Of a stretch of 39,693 nt of DNA, positions 16,729 to 24,996 are shown piece after piece. Positions within the stretch are counted from its first letter, which is position 1. Each line of letters starts with the position of its first letter. Origin of the DNA: a virus. The stretch covers positions 1 to 39,693 of IMG/VR virus record IMGVR_UViG_3300009506_003034. One strand, 5' to 3'. The notes below the pieces were generated by a model. It did no database searches. It was not told where the DNA came from and worked only from the letters and a program-made list of their open reading frames with translations. The translations under genes and the position numbers were made by a program.

Positions 16729-17163
16729 TCAGGCGTTCACCGTCCCGGCGATCTCTTCGCCCAGCTTTTCTTCTTCGGCAAAGTCGTCCTTCGACTCTTT
16801 GTCAGGGGGTGTCATCTCCTTGAAGAGCGGGTGCTCGCTAAAGGATTCGAGGAAGTTTTTGAACCAGGCAGCCGGGGTTTCCTTTTTGCCTTCCGAGAAC
16901 TCGTAGGTCTCTTCATGGGACTGGAGCGAGTCCATGAACTCGACAAGGCCCTGGTCTTTCCAGGCAGGCAGGATCTTGCCGTCCTTGATGCCCTGTTCGA
17001 CAAAGCTTTCAATTTCTTTGCGTTTGGACTTTTTCTGGTGCTCAGCAAAGTCGGACTCCGACTTGTCAGCCCTGGCCTTGTTCTGTTTGGCTTCCGACTC
17101 TGCGGCCAGCCGTTTCTTTTTCTCATCGTCCAGCTGCTTTTGCAGCTCTTCTACTGTGGGCAT
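16729..17163 (-). CDS. Nested in-frame scaffold protein (Mu gpZ equivalent)
   Basis: An internal ATG at 17163 in the protease frame is preceded by GGAGGAG with five bases from the GGAGG core to the ATG, a strong ribosome site in the middle of a gene. It would give a 144-residue product, M-P-T-V-E-E-L-Q-K-Q-L, consisting of the charged coiled coil only. In Mu the scaffold gpZ is produced in this way from gene I, and lambda Nu3 from gene C. Confidence 0.75.
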   Translation of the reverse strand: MPTVEELQKQLDDEKKKRLAAESEAKQNKARADKSESDFAEHQKKSKRKEIESFVEQGIKDGKILPAWKDQGLVEFMDSLQSHEETYEFSEGKKETPAAWFKNFLESFSEHPLFKEMTPPDKESKDDFAEEEKLGEEIAGTVNA

Positions 17164-17580
17164 AGTCTCCTCCATGTCCTGAAATTCATAGGTAACGGCT
17201 TCCTCGTCGCCAAAAGAGATATCTTTCAGCCCCTTTACTGCCGGAGGCTGTGCGCCCAGGAAGCCGACATGACGCAGAGTGCCGTCCGGATAAACTGATA
17301 TTGACCGTTTCTTGAACCGTCCTTTCTCGACCATCTCGGCAAACTGCGGCTCAACCTGTTTGAACTTGGCCAGCAGTGTCTTGCCTGTGCGTTTCAAGCC
17401 TTCGACCCAGCCGTAGGCAGGATGGTTGCTCTGAGGATGGCCGATTACAACCGGCGCTTCGTGTTTGTCAGAGCTGTAGCTGTCGACCATCATGTCCAGG
17501 TCGGACTCGGTCCACTGCTTGGTATGGCCGTTATTTGAGGTATGTTTACCGGTACTGAAAACTTCGATCCAACCTTTCAT
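16729..17580 (-). CDS. Mu I-like head maturation protease with scaffold domain
   Basis: 283 residues. The N-terminal half (1-135) resembles the Mu gpI protease: K-H-T-S-N-N-G-H-T-K-Q-W-T at 13-25, P-V-V-I-G-H-P-Q-S-N-H-P-A-Y-G-W-V at about 43-59 and K-R-S-I-S-V-Y-P-D-G at about 92-101, with a conserved His and Ser. The C-terminal half is a highly charged coiled coil that would act as scaffold. The protease removes scaffold during head maturation. The start codon overlaps the upstream stop (TAATG). A nested gene encodes the scaffold alone. Confidence 0.85.
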   Translation of the reverse strand: MKGWIEVFSTGKHTSNNGHTKQWTESDLDMMVDSYSSDKHEAPVVIGHPQSNHPAYGWVEGLKRTGKTLLAKFKQVEPQFAEMVEKGRFKKRSISVYPDGTLRHVGFLGAQPPAVKGLKDISFGDEEAVTYEFQDMEETMPTVEELQKQLDDEKKKRLAAESEAKQNKARADKSESDFAEHQKKSKRKEIESFVEQGIKDGKILPAWKDQGLVEFMDSLQSHEETYEFSEGKKETPAAWFKNFLESFSEHPLFKEMTPPDKESKDDFAEEEKLGEEIAGTVNA

Positions 17581-18041
17581 TATCCTTCTCCCTTCAAAAC
17601 AAAGTCGGCCAAGATGGCCTTGATCTCGATCTCGTCTTCCTTTTGCAAAAGCAGATACGGTCTTGCCGGAATTAAGACCTTTCTGTTTCTCCCTGCATTG
17701 CCGCCGAAATGATGGATAGCTGCCTGGGGGACATTGGCAGGTGACAGAATCGTTTTTCTCTTCTCTGCCTGGTATGAGATCCGTTTCATCTCACCGGATC
17801 TGACCAGGATCTGGCCGGGCCATTTCTTAAGCTTTTTTCGCTGCCTGATGGTCGAGTCGCTCAAATTCTTCCATTTGCCCGGCCGTCCGCCTTCCTCAAA
17901 GTTTTTTTGTATCGAGGCAACACCCGTCTCACCGATCTCTTCCATGGCTGGTGTGAGGTCGCTCATTTTCTTGATCAGACGTTGAACAAGCTTCTGGATT
18001 TTGCTATCATCAAAGGTATAGATCAGGCCCGGTTGACTCAT
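17580..18041 (-). CDS. Mu gpG-like virion morphogenesis protein
   Basis: 153 residues of the Mu gpG family: an N-terminal helix K-I-Q-K-L-V-Q-R-L-I, G-R-P-G-K-W-K-N-L-S-D-S-T (about 52-64), L-V-R-S-G-E-M-K-R-I-S (about 79-89) and I-H-H-F-G-G (about 109-114). The family lies between portal/gpF and protease genes and is thought to act in tail completion. A diverged partial copy of its 5' end lies upstream (18178-18366). Confidence 0.85.
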   Translation of the reverse strand: MSQPGLIYTFDDSKIQKLVQRLIKKMSDLTPAMEEIGETGVASIQKNFEEGGRPGKWKNLSDSTIRQRKKLKKWPGQILVRSGEMKRISYQAEKRKTILSPANVPQAAIHHFGGNAGRNRKVLIPARPYLLLQKEDEIEIKAILADFVLKGEG

Positions 18042-18507
18042 TTTTACATATCCGTTTAAACATCGTTTAAATTCCTTTGTTTCGAACGCAACTTACCGTG
18101 TCTGAGTCTATGGGCCTGATCTCTCTTGCATTCAAAAAAGGGCCGTTTTTGCGGTTTTTTGAATTTGAGCATCAAGTTCATGGTTTTGTCCCCAGCCTTT
18201 GCAGCTCGCTGTCCGCCTTCCTCAAAGTTTTTTTTATCGAGGCAATGCCCATCTCACCGATCTCTTCCATGGCCGGAGATAAATCATTCATCTTCTTAAT
18301 TAGACGTTGAACAAGCTTTTGGACTTTGATATCATTAACAATACAGATCAGGCCCGGTTGACTCATTTTTCAGTATCCCGTTTAAACATTGTTTAAACTC
18401 CTTAGTCCTAGACGCTGGCCACGCTCAACAGTCTCTCTGGGCCTGATCTTTTTGAAATCTAAAAAAAGGCCGTTTTTGCGGCTCACGGTTTTGTCCCCCA
18501 GCCTTCG
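17881..18507. repeat. Diverged tandem duplication, about 300 bp per copy
   Basis: Two copies (about 17881-18200 and about 18210-18507) each hold the 5' part of the gpG gene, the sequence upstream of it with CGTTTAAACAT (18053/18375 region) and GGCCGTTTTTGCGG, and the last codons of the portal/gpF gene (GGTTTTGTCCCC). They have diverged clearly by substitutions and small indels, so the duplication is not recent. Confidence 0.8.
18178..18366 (-). pseudogene. Truncated duplicate of the gpG gene
   Basis: The 62-codon frame begins M-S-Q-P-G-L-I-C like the intact gene (M-S-Q-P-G-L-I-Y) and matches it over about 45 residues, then departs at the FEEGG position and ends in G-T-K-P, the same four residues that end the portal/gpF protein. 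This is what a tandem duplication joining gpG to the tail of the upstream gene would produce. Probably non-functional, though a short translated product is possible. Confidence 0.75.
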
Positions 18508-20633
18508 TCAGGAATGAGAAAAATCTTTTTCAGTTCGCCGGTCGCTTGATCGAGTTTCTCGACAGCCGTTCCGGTCAGATCCTTTGTCTCCACTTTCACA
18601 TCGTCGCGCTCGATCTCGCGTTCTGAATACGAGACGACCTGGCAGCGGCAGTTGAATCCGTTGGGCGGATACCAGGTCTGCCAGATCGGGTTGTCGTTAC
18701 GGAATACTTTGCCGTGCATGGCTGCGTGTGCAGGACGTGTACTGCCGTCCAGGACGGCGACGTAGCGCCAGTATGGTCTTCTCTTCTTGTTATGTGTTGA
18801 GGTCATCTGGCTATAGCGGCCGCCCTGGAAGGCTGTCTGCATGTTGGTGCGGTAAATGAGATTGATCCTGTTGGACGAGAGCTGCTCAACACCGTATCCG
18901 GCAAATAAGTCTTTTATGGTCGACTTAAAAGTATTGATATCGCTGCCGGACTCCATGGCCTCTACTAGCTTGATTTTTATGCTTTCAAGCAGGTCCTCAA
19001 CGGAAACACCGGCGATCGTAAAGCTCTTATTTCTGAAGTAATCGATCGCTTCCTTAAAAGGCGTGCCTTCGCCCCAGAGTGTTTCAGCAAACTCCAGCTT
19101 TTCGCTGTCAGAGCCGAGCCGGTGGGATTCCATCAGTGCGTAGGCGATGTGGTCTGCCCATGGTGTGAGGTCAAAGTCGTTTGAAAGTGCTAATAAGTCA
19201 CCGACCGCTGATTCAAAGGATTCGGCTTCTTTTAAGAAAGCGGTTATCCGGTCAATGTATGGTTTGAAGATTGAAATGCCCTGGCTTGTTTTTTGGTCCG
19301 CAAGTTGGTCGAGTCTGTTCTGGCAGGCCAGGACTTGGGCTACGCGGTCATCCGTATCTTGGAGCGGTTCACTGAAGCCTTCATGCTGGGGAGCAAGAGT
19401 TTTTGGGTCATCAATAATTTCAAAATCGTCTTCGTGAAAGCCGTATCTTCTGATATAATATTCTCTAGTGAGCCTGACCCGTCCGCCTTCAATCAGTGTC
19501 TTATCCCGATCAGCAAAATCCTTTTGCGGGTCTTCAACCTCGAACCAGGTGAAGATCGGCTGATCAGCGGATGGGTCATTTATTAATGTATAAATCCTGG
19601 CAATCTCCTCTAAGGTCGCCTTGACCAGTTTCTGGTCCGATTCCTGGTACAACTCCAATACGTTTTCATGTGTCTTGCTGGCGCTGTAGCTGCCTTTATT
19701 GCCGATTTCTGCAGTCAGGGTCTGGCCCATGATCACCTTTGACATTTCCGCGTCCATGGCTTCTTTAAGCTGTTTGTGGATAAGCGCTGAACCGGTTGAC
19801 TGGCTGCCGCCGCCGATCATCTCGACAGTGCTGCCGTCAGGCACAACAGCCACGGCGTCCTTGACCATCTTTTCGAGCTTGGTCAGCATGTCCTGTTGTT
19901 CCGGTTCCGGTGTGCCTTGAGCGTATTTGCCAAGCAGAAACGGCATACCGTATTTCTCGGCCAGGGTGATCCAGAATTTTAGGCCGCCGCGTTTGAAGAC
20001 GACCGGCCAGAAACAGCGGGACAGGAGTCTCAAGCCGAACGGATTGTCGTAGGTCGGAAAGTGGTTGGCAAAGACGAACTTGCCCCAGGGCAGACTCTCT
20101 CCTTCCCACTGGTTGTTCAGGCTGATGAACTTGGGATTATTATCCTCGTCGTAGCCGAACCAGCGGTGCGGGAGCGGTCTTAAGTTTTGGATGGCGATAT
20201 GGTCTTTTCTCGGCTGCCAGAGGATCTCGATCGGCGTGAAACCGAACAGGGGTGCGTCCAGGATAGCTGAGATAAGGTCGTATAATTTTATGTTTTTTAA
20301 GTCCTCAGCAAACTGCTCGCACAGTTTTTGAGAGGTAGGCGACGGCTTGCTGCCTTCTTTGCAGCCGGGGTCCCATTTGTATTCGCGTTTGAGAGTTCCC
20401 AATTTGCGGGTCTGGATAACGCTGATCAGATGGCCGTCGCTGGTAAGGCCGTCAAGTATCTCAGCGCCGTCGCCGCGTTTGGCAAGGACCGGGTCAGGGT
20501 CGGGCAGTAAACCGATCAGGCCGGAAAAGTCCCAGGCGCTCTGTCTACTGGCGATCTCATTTGACAGGGATTTCTTGCCAGACATTTCACCAAAGCTGAC
20601 GAACTTGTTTTCAGATACCCAGAGCCCGCTCAT
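18483..20633 (-). CDS. Fused portal (Mu gp29, DUF935) and gpF-like head protein
   Basis: A 716-residue protein. Residues about 1-420 match the Mu portal family DUF935: S-V-I-Q-T-R-K (about 71-77), P-I-E-I-L-W-Q-P-R-K-D, R-P-L-P-H-R-W-F-G-Y-D, the conserved K-F-V-F-A-N-H-F and later S-K-V-I-M-G-Q-T-L-T-A-E-I-G. Residues about 560-690 match the Mu gpF/SPP1 gp7 head-morphogenesis domain: R-I-N-L-I-Y-R-T-N-M-Q-T-A, D-G-S-T-R-P-A-H, W-Y-P-P-N-G-F-N-C-R-C. In Mu these are two genes; here no stop or frame break separates them. The portal forms the DNA gate and gpF enters the head. The start overlaps the terminase stop. Confidence 0.88.
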   Translation of the reverse strand: MSGLWVSENKFVSFGEMSGKKSLSNEIASRQSAWDFSGLIGLLPDPDPVLAKRGDGAEILDGLTSDGHLISVIQTRKLGTLKREYKWDPGCKEGSKPSPTSQKLCEQFAEDLKNIKLYDLISAILDAPLFGFTPIEILWQPRKDHIAIQNLRPLPHRWFGYDEDNNPKFISLNNQWEGESLPWGKFVFANHFPTYDNPFGLRLLSRCFWPVVFKRGGLKFWITLAEKYGMPFLLGKYAQGTPEPEQQDMLTKLEKMVKDAVAVVPDGSTVEMIGGGSQSTGSALIHKQLKEAMDAEMSKVIMGQTLTAEIGNKGSYSASKTHENVLELYQESDQKLVKATLEEIARIYTLINDPSADQPIFTWFEVEDPQKDFADRDKTLIEGGRVRLTREYYIRRYGFHEDDFEIIDDPKTLAPQHEGFSEPLQDTDDRVAQVLACQNRLDQLADQKTSQGISIFKPYIDRITAFLKEAESFESAVGDLLALSNDFDLTPWADHIAYALMESHRLGSDSEKLEFAETLWGEGTPFKEAIDYFRNKSFTIAGVSVEDLLESIKIKLVEAMESGSDINTFKSTIKDLFAGYGVEQLSSNRINLIYRTNMQTAFQGGRYSQMTSTHNKKRRPYWRYVAVLDGSTRPAHAAMHGKVFRNDNPIWQTWYPPNGFNCRCQVVSYSEREIERDDVKVETKDLTGTAVEKLDQATGELKKIFLIPDEGWGTKP

Positions 20634-22168
20634 AAATCATACCCTTCAAACATGGTCGCTGTCTCCCTGGGCATGGAAGAAAGCACTGCGCTCCGGCCGC
20701 TGCCGCCCTGGATCATGCTGACAGCGCCCTCCAGCGCGTCCGGGCCGTCGTCGTTAATGTTCTTGTTGAGGATATAGATGAGCTGCTCAACTAGAAGGTC
20801 CTGGTCGCTGTGGCCTCTTTCGAAAAGGAGTTTGCCATGTTCGACCAGGTAGCCGAGGGTGCCGATGATCCGGGTCTCCTTATTTGTGGAATGGTGGACC
20901 GGTTGCCAGGGCAGGTATTTGCCGACATCGCGGGCGTAGTTGTAGATCGCTTCGTGCAGGAAATCCTTGAGCATGTTCTCCTCGATACCGACCGACCCAC
21001 CGTATATATCATGCTGGCGGTAGGCTGCTGCGAACATCTCGCCTGGTGTTGCCCGCCTGATCCAGGCGTGCAAACATCTGAAGATCATAATGTCCCGCTG
21101 CAGGCCGACTGTGATGATTGCTTTGTAGTCGTTAGCCTCGCCGTTCTTGGCGCTGGGGTCGACAAAGGTGGCCACGATCATCGAGGGGACGAGCAGTTCG
21201 ATATGCAGCCGCTCAAAGTATTTGAACCAGCTTTCCTGGAACGGTGAGTCGTCAGCGCCGGTCAGGTTCATCATCTCGGCGTTGAAGTCCCTGGTCCCCA
21301 TGGTGCGCTGTTTTTTAATGAGCCGCTCGGTCGGCCAGAGCGCTGGCCAGAGCGGTCGCTGATCAGGTTTGCCGTAATCGATCCAGGCGCGGTAGACCCT
21401 CGATATATAGAGCTTGTCTCCCTCCTCGTCCTTTTCGGCAATGAGTTGGGAGAGCACGGATTTCGGATGGAACAGGTTGCCGACCATCATGAATAAAAAA
21501 CCGGTGCCCATGGAGCCGATCACTGCGCGCCGGAGCCACTGCAGTCCCTTTTTTACGAGCTTGGGGTTCTCGACGTTCTCGTCGTTTTCAAAGTCGTCGA
21601 CTACAGCATAATCGGGTCTGTGCTGGCGGTTCTTGAGGCCGCGTACCTTTTCGCCTTTGCCCCTGGCCAGGGTCTGGACTCCGTTTAAAGTTATAAAATT
21701 GCCGCCCTGCCAGATGGTACCTCTTAAATTTCCGAAGTCATGTTTCAGTCTGGGGTTGTCTTCCAGCTCTGCACGGATGGCGAGTGTAAAACCCTTGGCC
21801 TGGTCGTTGGTGTCCGAGATCACCAGTTGAAATTTTCGTAAGCTATAGACGATGTTCCTGACCGGTACGGCGAATGACCAGAAGGTGGATTTTGCATGTT
21901 CCCTAGGTGCTGCGACCAGAGCGACTTCGTCACGTAGGATGGAAAGCTCTTCCCATTCCTCGTGGAACTCGCCGAACTCGACCGGGAAATAGTGCGGCAG
22001 GTAGGTCTTGCAGAAATAGAGTAGATCGTATTTTCCGCGTCTTTTCCTTTGGGCCTGTTTTTCAGGGGTGTCATCCTCGAAGGGAGATACTGACTCCTGT
22101 ATCCACGACTTGAGGTCTTCGGCCCAGCGGTCAAAGCCGTATTCTGTCAGTTTAGGTCGTTTGCGCAT
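20630..22168 (-). CDS. Terminase large subunit (Mu gp28-like)
   Basis: 512 residues. The ATPase domain has a Walker A-like A-P-R-E-H-A-K-S (87-94), V-I-S-D-T-N-D-Q-A-K (116-125) and Walker B Y-A-V-V-D-D-F-E-N-D (187-196). The nuclease domain starts with T-F-V-D-P-S-A-K-N-G-E-A-N-D-Y-K-A (about 337-353), followed by G-I-E-E-N. It cuts and pumps DNA into the head; Mu-type phages package headfuls including host DNA at the ends. Length is near Mu gp28 (551). Overlaps the start of the portal gene as ATGA. Confidence 0.9.
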   Translation of the reverse strand: MRKRPKLTEYGFDRWAEDLKSWIQESVSPFEDDTPEKQAQRKRRGKYDLLYFCKTYLPHYFPVEFGEFHEEWEELSILRDEVALVAAPREHAKSTFWSFAVPVRNIVYSLRKFQLVISDTNDQAKGFTLAIRAELEDNPRLKHDFGNLRGTIWQGGNFITLNGVQTLARGKGEKVRGLKNRQHRPDYAVVDDFENDENVENPKLVKKGLQWLRRAVIGSMGTGFLFMMVGNLFHPKSVLSQLIAEKDEEGDKLYISRVYRAWIDYGKPDQRPLWPALWPTERLIKKQRTMGTRDFNAEMMNLTGADDSPFQESWFKYFERLHIELLVPSMIVATFVDPSAKNGEANDYKAIITVGLQRDIMIFRCLHAWIRRATPGEMFAAAYRQHDIYGGSVGIEENMLKDFLHEAIYNYARDVGKYLPWQPVHHSTNKETRIIGTLGYLVEHGKLLFERGHSDQDLLVEQLIYILNKNINDDGPDALEGAVSMIQGGSGRSAVLSSMPRETATMFEGYDL

Positions 22169-22676
22169 ATTCGCTCTTGAATTGATAAAGGAGTGCGTCG
22201 TAATTTTTGGCCAGGATCTTCAAGCCTTCAGGATCGATTTCTTTGAGTTTGGCGGAGAGCCACTGCAGGTGCTCCATGAAGATCCTGGGCTTGTCGATGT
22301 CGACAACCGTTTCCTGTTGGTTCTTGGCCGCTTCGGCACGTTCGATGTCGTCCCATTTACGGACTATGGCGGCTGCCTTGGAAAGCGAATCGTAGTCTGC
22401 CGGGGTGCGTTCCCTGGGTGAGAGTTCCCTTAAATATTCGAGCTGCTCTTTGAAGAGCGATCTGAGCTGGTCGATAAAATCTCTATGCCCCTGTCTGGCC
22501 AGGTCCCATTCGTCCAGATCCGACTTGGGATCTTTGGTTTCGACTTTCCAGCGGCTGAGGCTATTAATTGAGACGTCCAGCTTCTCGGAGATCTCCTGGA
22601 GGCTTGCGCCCTGGGCGTACAGATCCTTGGCAAGTCCTTCTTTTGAGGCCCGGTCTCCTCTCTTACCCACGGCCAA
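22152..22676 (-). CDS. Mu gp27-like (DUF1804) terminase small subunit
   Basis: 174 residues. The N-terminus has a helix-turn-helix: A-K-D-L-Y-A-Q-G-A-S-L-Q-E-I-S-E-K-L-D-V and S-I-N-S-L-S-R-W-K (about 16-44), then a long coiled-coil region (80-170). The family recognises phage DNA at the start of packaging. It overlaps both neighbours by about 15 bases, typical of a tightly coupled late operon. Confidence 0.8.
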   Translation of the reverse strand: MAVGKRGDRASKEGLAKDLYAQGASLQEISEKLDVSINSLSRWKVETKDPKSDLDEWDLARQGHRDFIDQLRSLFKEQLEYLRELSPRERTPADYDSLSKAAAIVRKWDDIERAEAAKNQQETVVDIDKPRIFMEHLQWLSAKLKEIDPEGLKILAKNYDALLYQFKSEYAQTT

Positions 22677-22914
22677 GCTCCTTCTTTATCCGCTTGATCT
22701 GGGAGTTGACGCCTTGCAGTTTGACGTAGCTGAATTCCAGGTCCCGCATCTGTTGGGAAATCAAGGGGATTTCCAGTTCCTCGACAGGAGTCAGGGCGGT
22801 GTTGAGACCTGCGCGGATGGAAGTACAAAATCCTTCGATTTTAAGGATTAGATTTCTGGCATCCTGCTCAAGGTGGGTCAGCTTTCCTTCCATCATCAAC
22901 CGTTCTTTGCTCAT
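22663..22914 (-). CDS. Small helical late protein (Mu gp26 position)
   Basis: 83 residues, all helical and charged, with no membrane segment: K-L-T-H-L-E-Q-D-A-R-N-L-I-L-K-I-E-G-F at 11-29 and a basic C-terminus. It fills the gap between the lysis genes and gp27 that gp26 fills in Mu. Function not known. It overlaps both neighbours by a few bases, which supports it being translated. Confidence 0.65.
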   Translation of the reverse strand: MSKERLMMEGKLTHLEQDARNLILKIEGFCTSIRAGLNTALTPVEELEIPLISQQMRDLEFSYVKLQGVNSQIKRIKKELGRG

Positions 22915-23243
22915 TGAATATCCTTTGGCTTGGATGTTTTACGTACTATCGGGCAGTGCAGATTATTCAGCGCAACCTCCTTGGCTTCAGTCACTGCCTG
23001 GGTCGTCCAGATGGTCAGCTCCTGGTGTTTTTTGCTCAGTTCCTGGAATCCTTCTGCAAGGACCACGTTGTTTCTGTACATCTCGACAACCGCTTCAAAG
23101 CGGCGGTGCTGCTGGTATGAAACAAAAATCAGTACGCACCAGGGTGTCAGAAAGAGCGAGGCAAGAAACGTGAGCGGGCCGATCCCTGAAAAGAACTGGA
23201 TTAAGGTTGCAATGGCAGCTGCTGTAGACAGGTCCGGGTTCAT
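22911..23243 (-). CDS. Membrane protein, probable lysis component (DUF2730/i-spanin-like)
   Basis: 110 residues. One long hydrophobic segment (about 18-42), then a coiled-coil periplasmic or cytoplasmic region rich in Glu, Gln and Lys (45-95). The plan of one membrane helix followed by a coiled coil matches inner-membrane spanins and the Mu gp25-like DUF2730 proteins. Position after transglycosylase and holin-like genes fits a lysis role. Not certain. Confidence 0.6.
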   Translation of the reverse strand: MNPDLSTAAAIATLIQFFSGIGPLTFLASLFLTPWCVLIFVSYQQHRRFEAVVEMYRNNVVLAEGFQELSKKHQELTIWTTQAVTEAKEVALNNLHCPIVRKTSKPKDIQ

Positions 23244-23413
23244 TTACTTTTTTCGATCTTATGGCCGATGCCGATAAGTCCCAGAGCAAAGGTGATCTTT
23301 GCCAAACCCGCCTCGATGTCTCCGTTTGCGACATCAACTGCGCCCAGCAAAAAAAATGCTCCTGCAGCGGTCCAGGTCTTCCAGCCGCCCATAATGTTCT
23401 TTACTTCCAGCAT
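23240..23413 (-). CDS. Small holin-like membrane protein
   Basis: Start chosen at 23413, where AAGGAGA precedes the ATG; a longer frame from 23665 would lie inside the transglycosylase gene. The 57-residue product has hydrophobic stretches A-A-G-A-F-F-L-L-G-A-V (about 16-26) and A-L-G-L-I-G-I-G (about 43-50) and a basic end, K-I-E-K-S-K. Size and position next to the endolysin suggest a holin or antiholin; no sequence signature proves it. Confidence 0.55.
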   Translation of the reverse strand: MLEVKNIMGGWKTWTAAGAFFLLGAVDVANGDIEAGLAKITFALGLIGIGHKIEKSK

Positions 23414-23439
23414 GGTGTTCTCCTTGTTGTTTTTGAGGT

Positions 23440-24153
23440 TCAGCCGCCCATCCCGGCCTTGATACGCTCGATCCGTCTGACATATTCGATGGTCTGCTTG
23501 GCATATTTGCCGGTGACCCTGTGCAGCTGCGCGGCCGTAAATGCCCAAATTTCCTTTTTGCTCGCTTGCCGCCATGCCGCCTTGATATTGCCGTATCCGG
23601 CGTTGTAGCTTGCGAACATGAACCGTAGCCGCTCCATGAGTTGCAACTCCGGCCAGTGCTCCCACATCTTCCGGTCATAGGCGATGCCCATCATGATCGA
23701 GATGGTCGGCGAAAACGGCAGAAGCGGGATGTCATGGCTTGCCGCTATCTCTTCTCCGGTCTTCGGCATGATCTGCATCAGGCCCCTGGCTCCTCTGGAG
23801 CTGACTGCCAGCCTATCAAGACCGCTCTCTGCTATTCCCTGGGCCTTGAACCAGTGCCAGTCCACAGCGCGGGCAAAAAAGCGGCGGCTGTGTTTCTTGA
23901 AAAAATGGTCGTACTTGTTTGTCACCTGAGCCCCGTGCGCAGAAGAGACCACCAGCGCCACGGACAGGATCACGGCTGCAACAACGATCGCCACGGACAG
24001 GTTGTTTTTAAAAAGTTCAGTCAGGATGTTGATCCGGCCGAGTCCATGCCGGTTGACCAGCCAGATGAAGACTGCGGCGATCACTAGTGCGGTGACCGCG
24101 TAGATGCTGTTTAAGAGCCAGGCTATTGCGGAAAATTTTAAGGTCTCGATCAT
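23440..24153 (-). CDS. Membrane-anchored lytic transglycosylase (endolysin)
   Basis: 237 residues. Two N-terminal membrane segments (about 17-33 and 52-70) precede a type-1 SLT domain (about 95-230). The catalytic Glu is E109 in G-I-A-E-S-G-L-D, followed by A-V-S-S-R-G-A-R-G-L-M-Q-I-M-P (116-130), A-S-Y-N-A-G-Y-G-N-I and later Y-A-K-Q-T-I-E-Y-V-R-R-I. It cleaves peptidoglycan. Two membrane anchors are unusual for an endolysin and may hold it in the inner membrane until lysis, like a signal-anchor-release enzyme. Confidence 0.88.
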   Translation of the reverse strand: MIETLKFSAIAWLLNSIYAVTALVIAAVFIWLVNRHGLGRINILTELFKNNLSVAIVVAAVILSVALVVSSAHGAQVTNKYDHFFKKHSRRFFARAVDWHWFKAQGIAESGLDRLAVSSRGARGLMQIMPKTGEEIAASHDIPLLPFSPTISIMMGIAYDRKMWEHWPELQLMERLRFMFASYNAGYGNIKAAWRQASKKEIWAFTAAQLHRVTGKYAKQTIEYVRRIERIKAGMGG

Positions 24154-24638
24154 TCTTCACCCGTGTCCATGTACTCGGTGACGTCCTTGTTAAAGTCGAT
24201 GCTCGATTGCGAGCCGCTCACTTCCAGGACATAGCCGTCGCCTGCAAAGTCATAGGTCGTATTGTTGTTATGCTGGCTGCCGTCAGTGAAGAGATCCAGG
24301 AGCGGCACATATTTTTCGACCGAGCCGAGGGTGCGGTTGTAGAACATGTACGCGCCTTCCCAGGGTGCTGGGACGTGGAACTGTTTTTGTTCTGTTTCAC
24401 TTTGCTGCTGGATATAAGGCTGGTTGACGGTAATGGAGTGCTGGTTCCCGTCCGTGTCCGTCCAGGTGTGGCTGACCAGCGGGGTCTCCAATGCCTTTTG
24501 CCGAAATTCGCGCTCAAGTCTTGCGTCCTCACACATGCCTTTGTATTGCTCTGCCAGGGCGGCGTAGTAGCCGTCGTTGGCGCAACCGGTGAGCAGGAGG
24601 AAAGAGACAGGAAACAGGAGGCAGATGAATTTGCTCAT
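24150..24638 (-). CDS. Phage lipoprotein
   Basis: 162 residues with a signal peptide and lipobox L-L-T-G-C (15-19), so probably anchored to a membrane by a lipid. The rest is soluble and acidic, with W-T-D-T-D-G-N-Q-H-S-I-T-V near the middle. It overlaps the transglycosylase start as ATGA. Its place at the head of the lysis cluster suggests an outer-membrane spanin or superinfection-exclusion role; no family recognised. Confidence 0.65.
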   Translation of the reverse strand: MSKFICLLFPVSFLLLTGCANDGYYAALAEQYKGMCEDARLEREFRQKALETPLVSHTWTDTDGNQHSITVNQPYIQQQSETEQKQFHVPAPWEGAYMFYNRTLGSVEKYVPLLDLFTDGSQHNNNTTYDFAGDGYVLEVSGSQSSIDFNKDVTEYMDTGEE

Positions 24639-24639
24639 A

Positions 24640-24993
24640 TCAGCACTCCTTGGTCTGAGGTTTCACCTTGAGAATGGATTTGCGGCTGTCGAAGAACTGC
24701 AGGATCGGGATGTGCTCGAAGGTCTCGTTTGTTTCCAGCACTACCCTTAAGGGGGTGATCCGGATGATCTGGGCGTCCACTGTGCCGGTGGTTGTCGGCA
24801 GGCTGACCCAGCAGCCCTCTGTCAGGTATTTGTGGCTGCGCAGGGTGCGGTAGGCTTGCCGACGGGCAACGAGATTGCTCATCCAGTTGCGGATGGAGAT
24901 GACTATAAAAAGTACGATCAGAATTTGTAATAAAGACAGGGCAAGGGATGGGGTTAGGCCGTTTTCAAAAACAGCCATAAGGGTCTGTTCCAT
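24640..24993 (-). CDS. Small membrane protein with MscS-like beta domain
   Basis: 117 residues, first gene of the late operon. One membrane helix (about 18-36), a basic linker, then G-C-W-V-S-L-P-T-T-T-G-T-V and I-I-R-I-T-P-L-R-V-V-L-E-T-N-E-T-F-E-H-I-P (about 60-97), which resembles the cytoplasmic beta domain after the pore helix of MscS channels. It lacks the rest of MscS. It could form an inner-membrane pore or modulator for lysis. GGAGG sits at normal spacing and can be hidden by the upstream leader (see 24997-25059). Confidence 0.6.
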   Translation of the reverse strand: MEQTLMAVFENGLTPSLALSLLQILIVLFIVISIRNWMSNLVARRQAYRTLRSHKYLTEGCWVSLPTTTGTVDAQIIRITPLRVVLETNETFEHIPILQFFDSRKSILKVKPQTKEC

Positions 24994-24996
24994 TGG

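Noticed and set aside
23414-23665. N-terminal extension of the holin-like gene.
   Set aside because: It would overlap the transglycosylase coding region out of frame; the AAGGAGA-preceded ATG at 23413 is a better start.
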